Shown here piece by piece: positions 1 to 12,202 of a stretch of DNA of 64,000 bases (position 1 is its first letter; each line of letters begins with the position of its first letter). Source of the DNA: Aurifilum marmelostoma (taxonomy: Eukaryota > Ascomycota > Sordariomycetes > Diaporthales > Cryphonectriaceae); NCBI GenBank assembly GCA_027559495.1, contig JAMXSV010000006.1:1612001-1676000 (forward strand), read 5' to 3'. Both the position numbers and the translations under genes were made by a program. The notes under the pieces were generated by a model. It saw only the letters and a program-made list of their open reading frames with translations. It had not been told where the DNA came from and made no database searches.

Positions 1-1974
1 GCTGAAGGGGGTATGGTGTTGCTGGTCGAGGGTGAGTTCGTGTATGACTGAGATGTTGTTATTTGCTCTTCAGGTGATGCTGGATTATTGCCAGTGGTAC
101 TCCTCTCCCCGAAAGAAGGCAGCGCAGGCAAGCCAGCGCCATACAGCGTAGCAGGATTGGGCCTCCGCGCCGATGGGTCCCATATCACCTTCTGCGGAGT
201 GAGGATGTCAGGAGGAGCTCTAGACGAACGGGTCCGCCCCGGCCCCATCACCTTGGCCCACCTGGCAAGCATCGTAACACCCCAAAGAATGTGCAGCATG
301 GTGTATATCGGCATCAGGGGGTAGAAACTGGTGGGCAGAGAGAAAAAGGTGTCAAAGAAGCCTTGTAGGGCGGCTCGAGCGCGATAGAACACATCGAGGG
401 TACTGAATCTGCCATTCCTCATGGTGGTGAACGAGTCGACCAGGTCCTGAAGCAGCGGGAACTCAACAGGCGGTGGCTGGTAGATACGAAGTACTGCCGA
501 TGCATAATGCACTTGCAATATTTCTATTAAGAGGAAGGTCACGCGTCAGTAAGTAACATCTGAAACAGCGTAAAATTCTCATTGAATATACAAGACTCAC
601 TATTTTCCTTCAATAGTGAAGGCAGGGACTGCTGCAGTCTTCGTATCTCTTGTTCGAAGGCGCTCTGATATGCCGAGGTTGGTGTGCGACATATGCCGGG
701 GATATCATCATCTTCATCCTCGTTCGAGAGAAAGCAATGAATCTGTTCTGTTAGGCGTTGAATCTTGACAAGATGAACAAGAAGTTGATCCGAGGCGCCT
801 TTTGGTGCATCTTCCAAATCTCTCAGACATTTCTTCATGTATTTGACGAACTTCATCGGAAGCACCTTCTGAAGTGCAGTGTGTGCGCTTTGCAAATATT
901 TGAGTCAACGAACATGCTTGTATGAGACTGGCTTCTGTATTTCCCCTCCCCCCCCCCCCCCCTTTTTGTTTTTGTTGACGGGTCAGGATGACTTACTATG
1001 AAGTGAGGAACCAGACGCCCAAGACTGCTCGTTTGTGCTCGGCCTCTCTTGGTGGCGGCACGAGCGGTGCCAGTACCATGACACTCGTTCTCTCCTGGAC
1101 CTCAGGTTCCTGAGATAAACCCATATCTGCTACGAGCGCCTGAGCCAGATGGATCAGGCTGGAGAGCTGGCCGTGCATGACACAGTGGTCGTGAAACCAG
1201 GCGAGCATGACCAGGATGGCCTGGAGCAGGTCCAGAGACCTCGTTGACGAGATGAGCAGCTCTTTGGTGACCCGGTCCACGAGCTGGTACATCTGGCCGC
1301 GGACTGACCTGGCGTCAAAGAGTGACGCTGCCATCCTGACAGCTGCATACAAGTATGGCCGATCGGCTTTGAGCTCGTCGATCTTGGTCTGCGGCGGTAT
1401 GACGACGAAGGGGAACTGCGGAGAAAGTCGCATCTGGTAAAAGGCAAGGAGATCCTCGTCTGAGACATTGCGCAAGTGGACCTCGCCATGCACAGAGCAG
1501 CAGACACATCGCGGCGGACAAGAGGAATTCCATGCTGGTGGGACATGAATGGTGTTGGCACTATTGCTGCTGCCTCCGCCGGAATTGCTTGGTGATGGGT
1601 CCGTTGGCGTGCCTATATTAATTACCTGATTTAGTTTTTGTGGAGCAATCCTGGACAAGTCTTCTGATGGATATGGACCCACTGCGAATGTCTTCAGACT
1701 GGGAGGGCGTCTGTCTTGAGGATATTACTTGCGCCGGTAGCTCTCCTGAGGCCCTCAGGAGATCAACGAGGCCATTCAGACGCTCCTCCAGCTGGGCTGT
1801 CCGTCTATAGTCAAGTCAGCAAGCAGAATATACGCCAAAGTAGTGGTGGTCATCTGCCTGCGTCTATAAGGCATCAAAGACTCACGTGGCCTTCGTCGTC
1901 CGTTTCTTTCTCGGAAGATGGACCTGATCCGTGCATTCCTTGGACAACCGCTTGCACCTATTATAGACATTCAT
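1..1974 (-). CDS. Zn2Cys6-type fungal transcription factor, partial (3' end beyond window)
   Basis: The C-terminus runs off the left edge. Inferred exons, in coding order: about 1957-1886 (Cys-Lys-Arg-Leu-x-Lys-Glu-Cys, the second half of a zinc cluster, then a basic KRTT stretch); 1804-about 1729 (TAQLEERLNGLVDLL linker/coiled coil typical of this family); about 1627-997; 887-601; 523-<1. Introns 1885-1805, 996-888 and 600-524 have GTGAGT or GTAAGT donors and keep frame. The junction near 1728/1628 is less certain. The middle exons hold the fungal regulatory middle region (helical, with WFLTS, ASDQLLVHLVKIQ and VHYASAVLRIYQPP segments). The first half of the zinc cluster was not located: a GT/GC microsatellite lies directly upstream and the first exon may be unresolved or disrupted. 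The product is a probable nuclear DNA-binding regulator; its target is unknown. Confidence 0.72.
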
Positions 1975-2077
1975 GCTTAGTTTTCCCCGGCTTACAACCG
2001 TCCAATACAGGCGGCTTTTTTCTTTACCTATCACAGGGAGCGCCAGCTGATTTATCGGTCCTGATGCATTTAGCCTG

Positions 2078-2128
2078 CTAGTGTGTGAGTGTGTGCGTGT
2101 GCGTGTGAATGCGTGCGTGCGTGCGTGC

Positions 2129-2160
<32 letters not shown>
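2078..2160. repeat. GT/GTGC microsatellite
   Basis: GTGTGC and GCGT units grade into about 14 uninterrupted GT units. It lies just upstream of the partial zinc-cluster gene on the minus strand, where it reads as CA repeats. It may lie in the 5' leader or first intron of that gene. Confidence 0.9.
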
Positions 2161-2163
<3 letters not shown>

Positions 2164-3098
2164 AGATACAAGATGTTTCCGTAGGTCTCATAGGCAGGGA
2201 CGGAGTCGGTCATTTCTGGGGCACACTCACTTTGGCCGACGAGCAGACGGCGCAGGCGCTTCCCCACTTCCCCTGCTCATGTCTCAACGCCCTCGGGCCT
2301 GCAGCTTCAGCGCTTATATCCATTAGATCTCAGTGCTGTCAGGAATCTTGCTGGTAGGGCGAGGGTCTCTGGGACGGACTTTGAGAGGCATCTTAGTGTG
2401 CGTGACGATGGGGAACAATGGCAGTGACAGAGACGGACGCGCGGAGTTTTATGGGATGGCCGAAATCTCCGGTCTAAATATCGTTCCGTTGAGGGCTGGC
2501 TGTCTTATGTAAGCCGTTCATGCCAGCCTGCTGACGACTCTGTACTTTATTGCTTATGAGATCATAAAAAACTCTATAACATTTAAAAGTAACTCTGTCA
2601 CAGTATCTCGGCCTGACTTTTTTTCTGTTCATGTATCAAATCAAGGGGCCTCAGATGGACGGTCGATGAGTTGGTGCAAGTCCAGCGATTGGTCTAGTCA
2701 ACATGGGAATCTAACCAGCCATCAAGTATTATAACCATTCCTTTTTTTTCCCTTAAAATGATATTTTGAATCTTTCTCTTCTACAGTGTCATATTCTTCC
2801 TTCTCTTTTGTCCTCTGACTGAGACTTGAGGTCATAATCCACAGGCATCTCCAAAGCCATGGGAGGAGAGTCAAGGCAAGCAGTACCAAAGGTGTGTTCA
2901 CTTGCTCAAATTAATAGCTGGCAACCGATTATCGCACGCACACATACTTGAGTGTGACTGAACACGAACAAGGAAAGGATAAAAGTACTTATAATTCTAT
3001 GCCTATCCGAGATGCATGCCATCAGCAACCAACCGGCGCAGAATCTCGGCTGCCCTACGCGCAACGGACGCATAGGGTTGTTCGTTACAGCTGACACC
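2161..3098. other. Intergenic region
   Basis: No convincing coding exon on either strand. It holds the presumed promoter of the left zinc-cluster gene and the 3' flank of the SET gene. AT content rises around 2560-2800. No RNA gene or repeat was recognised. Confidence 0.5.
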
Positions 3099-5385
3099 TC
3101 ATTTGAACCCAGCGAAAAGCAAATCTTCGTCAAAGCCTTTCAGCAATAAGAAGGCAAACCTGTCAGCCTCATCAAATTGCTGTACCACATCCATCTTCCC
3201 CATCTCTTCGAATGCTGCCTTGGCGTCCGTCAATGCCTCCAGCACGTCAGCCATCAGGACAGTTGGCCTGTGCCCATTCTCGCGGAACATTCTCATGGGG
3301 TCCTCGCCGTCGTTGAGCTCAAACCCGAGAATCCGCAGCATCCGGAGCGCCGTTGAGATAACCTTGGCGTGGTTCCTTCGCCCCTTGTACGCTTCCAACA
3401 GCCACTGCGCTGGAACCACCAGCATCAGCCGCGGCAGCCCATCATAGATGCCCGCCTCATGCGCCTCCTCAAGTTCCCTCATCAGACGTTCCATGGCTCG
3501 GATGGCAGCGTCGGGGACCATGTCCCTCGCCGGCTTCTTCTGGATCGATTTGTGGATCTGTGCCAGTAGTCGTTCCCTCTTCAGGTGGTTTTCTTCCTTG
3601 GACTGTGACTCGCGCTTGCACAGCTCACACGTGCACTTGAACCCCCAGAGCCCGAACTCGGCCTGCCTCTGTCCGTAATACGCCTTGACCATGGTGTAGC
3701 TATGCGTGAGTTCCTCGCCAGCCGCGATGTCCCGCTTGGCGCGCGAGACGAGCATGTCCCCAACGAAACTGCGGGCCGTGTTCGGGACACAAGAATGGTT
3801 CATGTAAGATGCATATGCCCAGAGCCCTTTGGCCTGAGAGGATCTATCCATGTTAGGCTTGGTCCCGTTGCGGATCGCCTTGGGGGCGCTGAAGTTATTG
3901 TTCCGCCGAATCGCCTCCACAAGCCAGATATCTATGACGGGTGCGCCGTCGATGACCTTGCCCTCGAGCCCGGATCGCTTATAGTCGCCTGCATATAACT
4001 TGAAGTATTCCTCGGCCAGAGGGGGGTTGTCGTACAGCTGCCGGACCAAGGTAGCGTATAGCGAGGCAGATGACATGGACTGGTCGTACTGGTTGGGCAT
4101 GATCATGGCCTTTTCACAAATGACCAGGTCGCCGGCTTTGATATCCTCTTTGGCAAACAGACCCTGGCCGTGCAGCGGTGAAGCTGCAATCTTTGTGCGG
4201 GAGGTGAATGTAGCCATCTCTACGTGAACATGGTCGTCCTGAACGACACTGATCATCTGGCTGAAGTCGAAGGACCCGGTATTCTCCTCTGACAGGCGCA
4301 CTAGACAACGGTCGATCTCGCGCTTCACCACGGCGCCGTTGGGATTGAGCTCTAGCGCCCGCTCGAGATACTCGTGGCTGGCCTTGTAGTCCCGGAGACT
4401 GTACGCGGCGCGACCGGCCATGAGATAGGCCCTCCAGTCAGTTGAGGCAGCACCTGTAATGGACGCAAGTGCGTCTTGCTTGGCATGATAGAATCTCGCC
4501 AGAGGGAAATTGACCCCGGCTCGTTTCGTCATGAATTTGCGCTTCAAAGCTGGTTCGGTGCTGGTCTCAATGCCTTGGGTGTAGCTTTTGGACAGGTCTA
4601 CGTTAACATGATTTTATTTTCCAGATAAGATTGGCCAGGAATATAACACAGATAATGACTGAAAAGAACACGGGAAGGGGGGGAGAAAAGAAGAAGAAAA
4701 GAATATAGAGTCTTACCAGAATACAGCGAATGGGTAATCCTTGACCAGAAAGGCGTGGTCACCTACTGTCTGCCAGTCCTCGGCCCTCACTTCAACGTCG
4801 TCAAGCATGGACCGAGGAATTACTGGGTCGCTTAAGTTCAGCAAAACGACATCGGATGGATGGTCAACACAGATCATGAACTGGTCATCCTCGGTGCCGT
4901 CGATCTTGTAGTATGGCTCCTTGACAGCGACAATGCAGCCATTTGTCATGCAAGATAGTAGAGACGTGTCGCTCTGGTTGTACAAGACCAGCTTTTCGAC
5001 GTTCCCATGCTCGTCCTCCACGAGTGACACCGATGCTGCTCCTTGGTATGCAGCGCTGATCGTTTTGATAATCACTGCCTGTCCACGGTGGTGAGATTCG
5101 ACACGGAGCTCATCCAGTGCGACCTGGAGACCGCCATCAGCAAAAGACAGAAACAACGTGTCAGTTACGTGCAAGGATGTAAAGCTCATGAGGACATACG
5201 ATCTTGAGTTCTTGGAGGGCTTGAACGCAGGGGGGGTATGCCTCGGAAGCGACGGGCTGCTTGACACCTCGTACAGCCCCGCGTTCCTGACTCTGCCTCT
5301 CCAGATGTTCATTGTGCGCCCTGAGGAGCTGCGCTTTATCCTTTCGCCGCGTGGGCACCTTGCCCTTCAGAGACTCGTGGGACAT
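3099..5385 (-). CDS. TPR and SET domain protein (putative lysine methyltransferase)
   Basis: Three exons: 5385-5200, 5123-4717 and 4584-3099, giving 692 residues. Introns 5199-5124 (GTATGT donor, CTCCAG acceptor) and 4716-4585 (GTAAGA donor, CAAAAG acceptor) keep frame exactly. The start at 5385 (MSHESLKGK) is chosen because this exon joins in frame to the conserved GQAVIIKTIS region. Residues ~180-295 form tetratricopeptide-like helices (AGRAAYSLRDYKASHEYLERAL). The SET domain spans ~325-495, with NHSCVPNT at ~460 and GEELTHSY at ~488 (AdoMet-binding pseudoknot), followed by a post-SET CxCxxC at ~515. Architecture and length match fungal TPR-SET proteins. The substrate is unknown; many SMYD-like members methylate non-histone proteins. 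A single gene, not part of a visible cluster. Confidence 0.9.
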
Positions 5386-8083
5386 TTCGCGTATGTGTGT
5401 GCGTGTCTTGATGATCTTGTCGCAGCAAGACCGAGTTCAGCACGAAGGCTGGTTGATACACGGTGGTCACAGTATTTACGGCGGACCTACAGTGGCCAAG
5501 CTGGCCTGTAATTAGGGCCGTGTAGCTGGCTGTCCCCTCGGAGCATATCAAGCCGCATCTAAATTGGATGTGACTTTAGCCTGCAGCTTACATCTGAGGA
5601 AATGGGCGCGTAATCCCAATCCACCTGGGCGGCTCAGGGCCGCCATTCCATCTCGCTCCCGTTTCACAACATATGTAGAGGTATGACTGGTCAGACTTGA
5701 TTGCTTTTTCCTTCCCTGTCTGAGACTGTGCTGTGCATGACCGCTAGCGAGGTGCTGAAGCCCTGCGTCTCGACAATGAATGGTTGGAGGCGGTCCACTG
5801 GTGTTTGATATAACATTGTGGCGCTTCTCCTAAACTAACACCGGGCTCATTCTGGACCTCTCGCGCACGATACTTGTTACTGGGCAATATCCCAAGTTGG
5901 AAAAGCTACGTGCTATCAAAACAATATGTGCAGCATGTTGAGCGCTTGTGGAAGGGTGCAATTTCATGTCTCTCTTGGAGCACAGAAACATTTCTCAACC
6001 TGAAACGTCCTTTTATGTTGTTTGTGACCCGTATGCAAATCTCTCATTATAAGCGCCCTTGATATCGGAAAACATAAGTTGTGATGTCTCTTGCTGTGTT
6101 GCCTTTTACTAGCTGAGTAAGTACTTGATTGGTACATAACATGCCTGTAGTTTCGGCAATTACCAGCTCGTTAAGTATTCTTCTGCCCCGCTAGTACCCT
6201 AACCCTCCCAAGTCCCTGTCTTGAAGCATCGAGTCAAACTTGATGGCCACAGTCAGTAATTAATTACTCTCTTCCTTTCGTTACTCGGAGTCTACCTCCA
6301 CACTGTTCCCGATACTATCACGCTTCCGACATACGCCTGTCATCCGACCCAAATGTTATCCCATATTGAGTAAACAAAATGCCAAGAAAATAGCAGATAC
6401 CTATAGTCGCAAAACCTCGCCTGTTGTTCGTACGGCATATGCTGTGTTGTAAGGTCCTGATCTGAAGCGAAATTTTCAGACAACGAAGGGTTTACTGTCT
6501 CAAATCTCTGTTTCTAGATCTACTATGTAAGCACAAACGGCCGTGTACATGTTTTGGGCTCTTCAATCTCAACTCTGGGCAACACTATGGCGCTATATTT
6601 TACCCCTGTCTCAAGCAGTACTCACAAGAAGTACAGAGCACAAGGCTGGGACAAAACGGTCAGTGCATTCGAGGATATGACCCACGTAGCCCTAGTTTTG
6701 TAGAAGAAGGTAGCTTGGCTCTCTCTTTTTTTGCTTTCTTTTTTTTCCTTCAGAATCCAGCCCCCTTTCGGCTCCATTATTCATCATGCAATCATTGATT
6801 TTGCTTCAAGATATGGGTGCATTCACATCCCTTTTCCTGTCTGGAATTCGAACTCATTTGACAAGTCCTAGCACGTGCTTAGCGCCACCCCTAGAAGAAG
6901 CATCAACGAAAAGAGAATTGAGACAAGTTAGCACCTTGGCGGCTCTAAAGGGAACTCTATTGGACCTGGTGAAGAATACTGGGCGCTACGTTGTTTGGTT
7001 AACCGGCACATGCCACATGTAAGCACCTCCCCATGCGCGCGTTTGTCTCTGACTTCCCAATATTATGATGTATATATTTATATACATGACAAAAGAAAGA
7101 GCAAAAGGAATCGGAAGAGGAAACACAGACTAGAACATGTTGTGATATGCGTCTCTACGACGTTTCGTCTGGACGCATGATAAAGACACAGGCGAAAATA
7201 GACGGTCAATTTTCTATCCAAGGTATTGAAGCACGTAACACTACTCCAGACACTGTGTTGTAAAATTGGCAGCAACATCTTGCCGTTGGCTTTTTAGCGC
7301 TGCTTTCAACTTTGCCTCATCATGTTTTGCAATGCAGGCGTGACAGGTTTGAAAGACACGCACCATGTGCTACGCCGTTGAATGATGTTCTACACACGAA
7401 TCACATATGATTTGTCAAAAGGGGGGGGGGGGGGCTTTTGATTCTACCGAGTTTCGTGTCACCTGGTGTCTCTCTCCAGCATCGCGAAACATCTCCAGAT
7501 TATATCTGACACAGCACAAGCTTTTTCCTCATATCCCAATGGACAGGTCGTCGCATCAAAGTGGTGCATCACAAAAACAAAAAAAAAAAGCCGCTTTCGA
7601 TATACCCACCACCTCCAACCGTCCCGCAAACGGGAACTCGAGGCGCGGGTAGGGAGGCGGTAAGACACCCACCCAAGCACTAGGCGTTAGTTCACGCCCA
7701 AACATGTGAGACATGGAATGTGCAGTAAATGAGACTGCCAGAAACTGCGTGCTACTGTATCGAGGTACCCCGCGCCCCCGTCATCCAAAGGGAGATACAC
7801 TATGGGTCGTCGCCAGGAATGGAGGCGATGTCGATTCTGGCTGAAAGCAGATAGTGACCCCGGAAACAAGTGCCCGTGGAGGGAGAGCCAAGGGAGTCTG
7901 ACAGTAAGCAAATCGATCAGTCAACATAACCTGCCTCTTCTCCTTCTAATTATCATGTCCTTTTGCACGACGGCATTTCCCGAAAGTTCTCCTCCTTGTC
8001 TCTTCTTCATGACTTTCCTTGTTCTCGGCTGTTTCCTTCCCGCCGCTTCATGATTCCGTCTCCGAGCGGTTCATACCGCCGTC
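5386..8083. other. 2.7 kb intergenic region
   Basis: Short ORFs here are scattered, lack family resemblance and have no splice continuity. A poly-G run of about 14 lies near 7421-7435. The right part should contain the promoter of the acyltransferase gene. No transposon relic or RNA gene was recognised. Confidence 0.5.
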
Positions 8084-9847
8084 ATGTCACCTCCCTGGAC
8101 ATCCAAGCACGTGGAAGGGTCTGATGATACTTCCACCGACACGACTCCATACGTCACGCTGGAAAGTGTGGAGGGGAAGGAGGTGAACGACATAAACCTT
8201 GGGGACGTGGAGATCTACTCAGAACCGACAAATTTCAAGATACTCGCAAGGGGTTTTCTGCGTCGTCTGAGGCACGGAATCGGGCACTTACATATCGTAT
8301 CGCTGCATTCACTACTCCCGAGTTTCCTGGATCGGCCACCCCGTAGGCCAACAAGAGTACATTCTACGGCCTGGTTAGGTATGTACTTTGTGTGTCGCTA
8401 TTCTCCAAGTGGCTCGGCGAGCATGAACTTTTGTGTCCGGACACGGCCGTGGCTAACATGATCTTACCACAATGACAACAACCAGACGGCCTTCGCGGGA
8501 TTGCTGCCTTCTTGGTCGTGCTCCATCACTCCAGCCTCGTCTGGTTCTCGTGGAAAATCCACGCGGGCTGGAACCCAAAAACGGACCAGACAGCATGGCT
8601 TCTCCGCCTCCCCATCATCCGACTCATCATCTCGGGCACTCCGCATGTCCGGCTATTCTTTGTGGTGTCGGGCTACGCCATCTCCCACAAGCCCCTCAAG
8701 CTGGCCCGGCAGGGCCGGTACGCCGAGGTCGCTACGACACTGTCCTCGTCCGTCTTTCGCCGACACTCGCGACTCTTTATGCCTGCGGCCCTCATCACGT
8801 TCATCAGCGCACTCTTGGTACAGCTGGACCCGGGCTGGTACGGCGGGCAGGGCCTGGAAAACGCGGCCGTGCCGATCAGGCTGGTGCCCCACGCAAATAA
8901 CTTATACGATCAGCTGCTGCACTTCAGGGATGTCGAGATCCAGGCGACGAACCCCATCTCCCAGGGCCTCGCGCAGGGGGGCCGACTTCAGGGTGTATGA
9001 GAACCCCTACGACCCAAACCTGTGGACCCTCCCCATGGAGTTCAGCAGCTCCTTTGTGGTATTCTTGTTCCTGACGGCGTTTGCCCGGATACGCAACCGC
9101 ATCAGGATGGCTTTCGCGCTCGGGGTGATTGTATATTTCCACTATAACTTTGTCTACTGGGCCCTGTTTCCATTCCTGTGCGGCATGCTCATCTGCGATT
9201 TCCACTTCGAGATGGACGAGGTCAAGGCCAAATACGCCGTCGCAGAGCTCCAGTCTTCTGCTGATCCATCGTCCTCCGCCGTCCTACCCATGTGGGCCCG
9301 CGTCCGGCAGGGCTTTTCGGCGCAGGTGGTCAACAAGACGGCACGCGCCTGCGCCGGCACCAGCGGGGTCATAATCGGCCTTGTTGCCTTCTTGGCATCC
9401 CTCTGGCTGCTCAGCACGCCTGATGGCTTCCTCGGGGCCAAGAAGGCCTGGGGCTACGTCACGCTCGTGTCGTGGGTGCCCGATCGGCTCCGGGACCAGG
9501 TGCTGGTGCCCATTGGCGCGGCTATGCTCGTCCTCGTCGTGGACCAGTTCCCGTTCCTGCAGGTGCTCTTCACCAACTCCTTTGCCCAGTACATGGGCCG
9601 CATCTCGTTCTCGCTGTACCTGGTGCACGGCCCGCTGCTGTGGTCGCTGGGGCTGAGCCTGGCGCATTTGATGCTCGGGCTCACGGGCAAGGAGGGCGAC
9701 GGTCAGTACGGCTTTGGTATCTTCCTGGCTGCGAGCCTGTGGTGGCCTATTGCTATCTATGCGTCGGATCTTACGGCTCGCCTTGTGGATGAGAACTGTG
9801 TGCGTTTTGGGAAGTGGGCCTATGAGAAGCTGTTGAAGCGGGAGTAA
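8084..9847 (+). CDS. Acyltransferase-3 family integral membrane protein, frameshifted in this assembly
   Basis: Exon 1 is 8084-8378 and exon 2 starts at 8486. Intron 8379-8485 has a GTATGT donor, an internal CTAAC branch site and a CCAG acceptor. The join creates LDGLRGIAAFLVVLHHSS, the signature start of acyltransferase-3 (OafA/NodX-like) proteins, followed by FFVVSGYAISHKPL. Several hydrophobic helices follow up to ~9790, including LWTLPMEF and RISFSLYLVHGPLLWS. The family moves acyl groups onto sugars, lipids or peptides within membranes; the substrate here cannot be inferred. The frame of residues up to LAQGG ends at a stop (8998), while the conserved continuation (DFRVYENPYDPNLWT) is in another frame. 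The switch falls at a run of six G (8976-8981); five would leave the frame open. No canonical intron fits the gap. Either an assembly error or a recent null allele. Confidence 0.82.
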
Positions 9848-10248
9848 CGAATGAATGGCAGCATGGTTAATGGAGCAAGGATAACGGGACATGATAGCTC
9901 AGACAATAACAAGATGATGCTACTGATCTGAAAGTTCAACGAGGGGTCCTTGAGATAGCCTGATGCTGTGACTCTGCGGGTGAGAGAGAGGGAGAACTCA
10001 AGCACGCATGCATCAACCCTCGAGCATGTGTAGGTATCAAGATGGCCCCCGTGCCAGAACTGGACGGTAAGTGGCGCTTCACAATCGGCTCGGCTTCTTC
10101 TTCATAGCGCGGTCTTGCAATTGATCTAGTCCCATTGCTATATAATGCCCGAGCCGAAAGAAAATTTCAACAATGACCCAGACCCACTACACACGGCGCT
10201 CCACGCCGTGGGCAATGTGCCTCCTTCAGGTACATCAACCAATAGACA
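9848..10248. other. Intergenic region before tRNA-Asp
   Basis: 3' flank of the acyltransferase gene. No gene was seen. Confidence 0.5.
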
Positions 10249-10345
10249 TCTTTCGTAGTATAGAGGTCAGTATGTAAGCTTGTCACTTTCTCCACCTGGA
10301 GGACTTAACTCGCTTAAGACCCGGGTTCGATTCCCGGCGAGAGAG
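10249..10345 (+). tRNA. tRNA-Asp (anticodon GTC) with a 25-nt intron
   Basis: The 5' acceptor strand TCTTTCG (10249-10255) pairs with CGAGAGA (10338-10344; one G-T wobble), with discriminator G at 10345. The D-arm region GTATAGAGGTCAGTATG is typical of tRNA-Asp. The anticodon stem TAAGC (10275-10279) pairs with GCTTA (10312-10316). The loop is TT-GTC-A then C, with anticodon GTC at 10282-10284. An intron of 25 nt (10286-10310) sits between positions 37 and 38, the canonical site. The T arm is CCGGG-TTCGATT-CCCGG (10321-10337), which includes the B box. A T-rich Pol III terminator (CTTTTTG) follows at ~10350. The mature length without CCA is 72 nt. Confidence 0.93.
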
Positions 10346-12202
10346 TTCCTTTTTGTTGATTTTGAGGTCATATGGAAGACGTTGTTGTGGTCGTTCAGAT
10401 GTATATACGCAGTTGCTTTACTGAGCTTTTTTTCTTTTGTGTTAGTGGGCACAGGGAGGTTTCAGCCCTGCAAGGACGCCCTGACAGGGATGCCTCAGCT
10501 GGCACCTGCAGGGGTCGCCTAAAGGTAGTGCATTGAGGCGTAAGCTGAAGTACTCGCAGCGGGATTCTCCAAACTTTTTCATTGCAAATGTTTCCTGAAG
10601 AGTTTCTTAAACATTTGCTAGCTTGCTACAAAAGGTTTGCCATACCATCAGCTGATGTCTTTTCCTATAGGACGTACTTAGAAGGCTACAGTTGGTTCCG
10701 CTTTCGTCCTGTCCCGTTTTAAAAAGTTTCCTCGACACCCCCTCAAAGCACAGCCTCTATTATCAGGCTCCCTTCCCGCTGGTTAACATGCAACTTAGGC
10801 CCTAAGTTGAGTAGTGTTATATAGCATAGTAAATCTGAATTACTTGTGTTTCTTGCTTATGGCAAAGTGTGTATAGCTCTTGAGTAAAATTTGGTCCGAG
10901 TGAATTTATCCTTATAAATGTCTGATGATAGCTCGTAGGCCGTTGCAATAATCCAGACAGAATTTTACCCTCAATAGTAATTACACTATTGAATTACTAG
11001 AAAAATAATTAAATTATAATAATCAGCTGAAAGCATGTCCACAAGACATACTATATTATTACTGGCAGTATTTCTCGATCGAAGCACCTCGTACCCTATA
11101 ATAACCATAATGTTTAGTCTCGAAAAGTAATGTGTGGTATGGACTGCTTGTTCCCTATGTTGGCAGAGCACCTAGCTCGGTCGCCAGGCCCAGTGAAGAC
11201 GTGCTGGTCCCTGGCACGCCTGGGTATAGCCCTAGCTCAGCGTCAGATCTCGCGTACCGACCGAGCCGTGTCCGCCACTACAATGTTTTTCGGGATCCTG
11301 ATCCAGCGACCTATAGGAAATCCTACATTACGCTCGATCTCCCAATCTCGGTAACTTGCTCTTTCCTATGTCAGTATTTTCACCGGTTACGTTCTCTTCT
11401 CGCTTCCAATATTACTAGGTTTGTCTGTTTTGAATTTCTAGCATCAACACCTATTCTTGCCTATTGCGATACATCTTGCACATCCCTTGAGTAGCTCTTG
11501 GGAACAGGATCAATACCTTTGGGACAGACTGGATATGGAAAGGATCGTGTTACCGACTTGATTGTGATTCTATCTGAGAAAAATCGCCCAATTCAGCGTC
11601 GTATCGAGTGGCCCCTCGTGGGCATCTTTACCTTCTTTTCAGTTCATGAATCTTTGGTGACAAACTTAATAACGAAATTTGTATGACAATGGAGTATATA
11701 ATGATAATATAGACTGTTCGAAGGTTTTGTATTTTCTGGGAAATCTGTAGAGTGAGAATAGGAAACAGCAAAGTTTGGCTGATTAAATCATACTACATCT
11801 GCGAGAAGTAGCTAGAAGCACATGCTAAGAAAACATAGTCCGGTTAATCATGAGGTCTTAGAGTAACTAACGGAAGATAGCTTCCATAGCTAGAGACTTT
11901 CAGGTCAGGTGCTTGCTTGGATGTGAGTGACCATCGAACGATCGGAGATCTCCCAATGACCTTCTAGCCTTGTACGACAGACCGATCATTGGAATTCCCA
12001 CTTTCTGGACATCACCATGCTCTACAGATATGCCCACCCTTCCACTTTCCGTCTCTCCCATGTGTCCTTCAAACACTCCAAAACTCCCTTCTGACACATC
12101 ATTGAGCTACTGAAAGGGCAAACAAATGCGACTGAAAACATTTGCATCCCTCAAACATTTGATTCTGCCATCTTTCCAGATACTTCCGCTTGCAGAAATA
12201 GT
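10346..12202. other. Intergenic region with a possible relict exon
   Basis: Mostly noncoding, AT-rich around 10850-11080. An open frame at 11132-11353 reads protein-like (ARPSEDVLVPGTPGY, then YNVFRDPDPATYRKSYITLD) and ends at a possible GTAACT donor, but no partner exon was found. It may be a decayed gene fragment. The promoter of the metallophosphoesterase should lie in the last few hundred bases. Confidence 0.35.

Noticed and set aside
5158..5511. Plus-strand ORF overlapping the start of the SET gene
   Set aside because: Antisense shadow; the minus-strand exon joins in frame to the conserved TPR-SET protein.
6842..6860. TTCGAA-containing B-box-like sequence suggesting a minus-strand tRNA
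   Set aside because: Flanking bases do not form a 5-bp T stem and no acceptor or anticodon arms were found.
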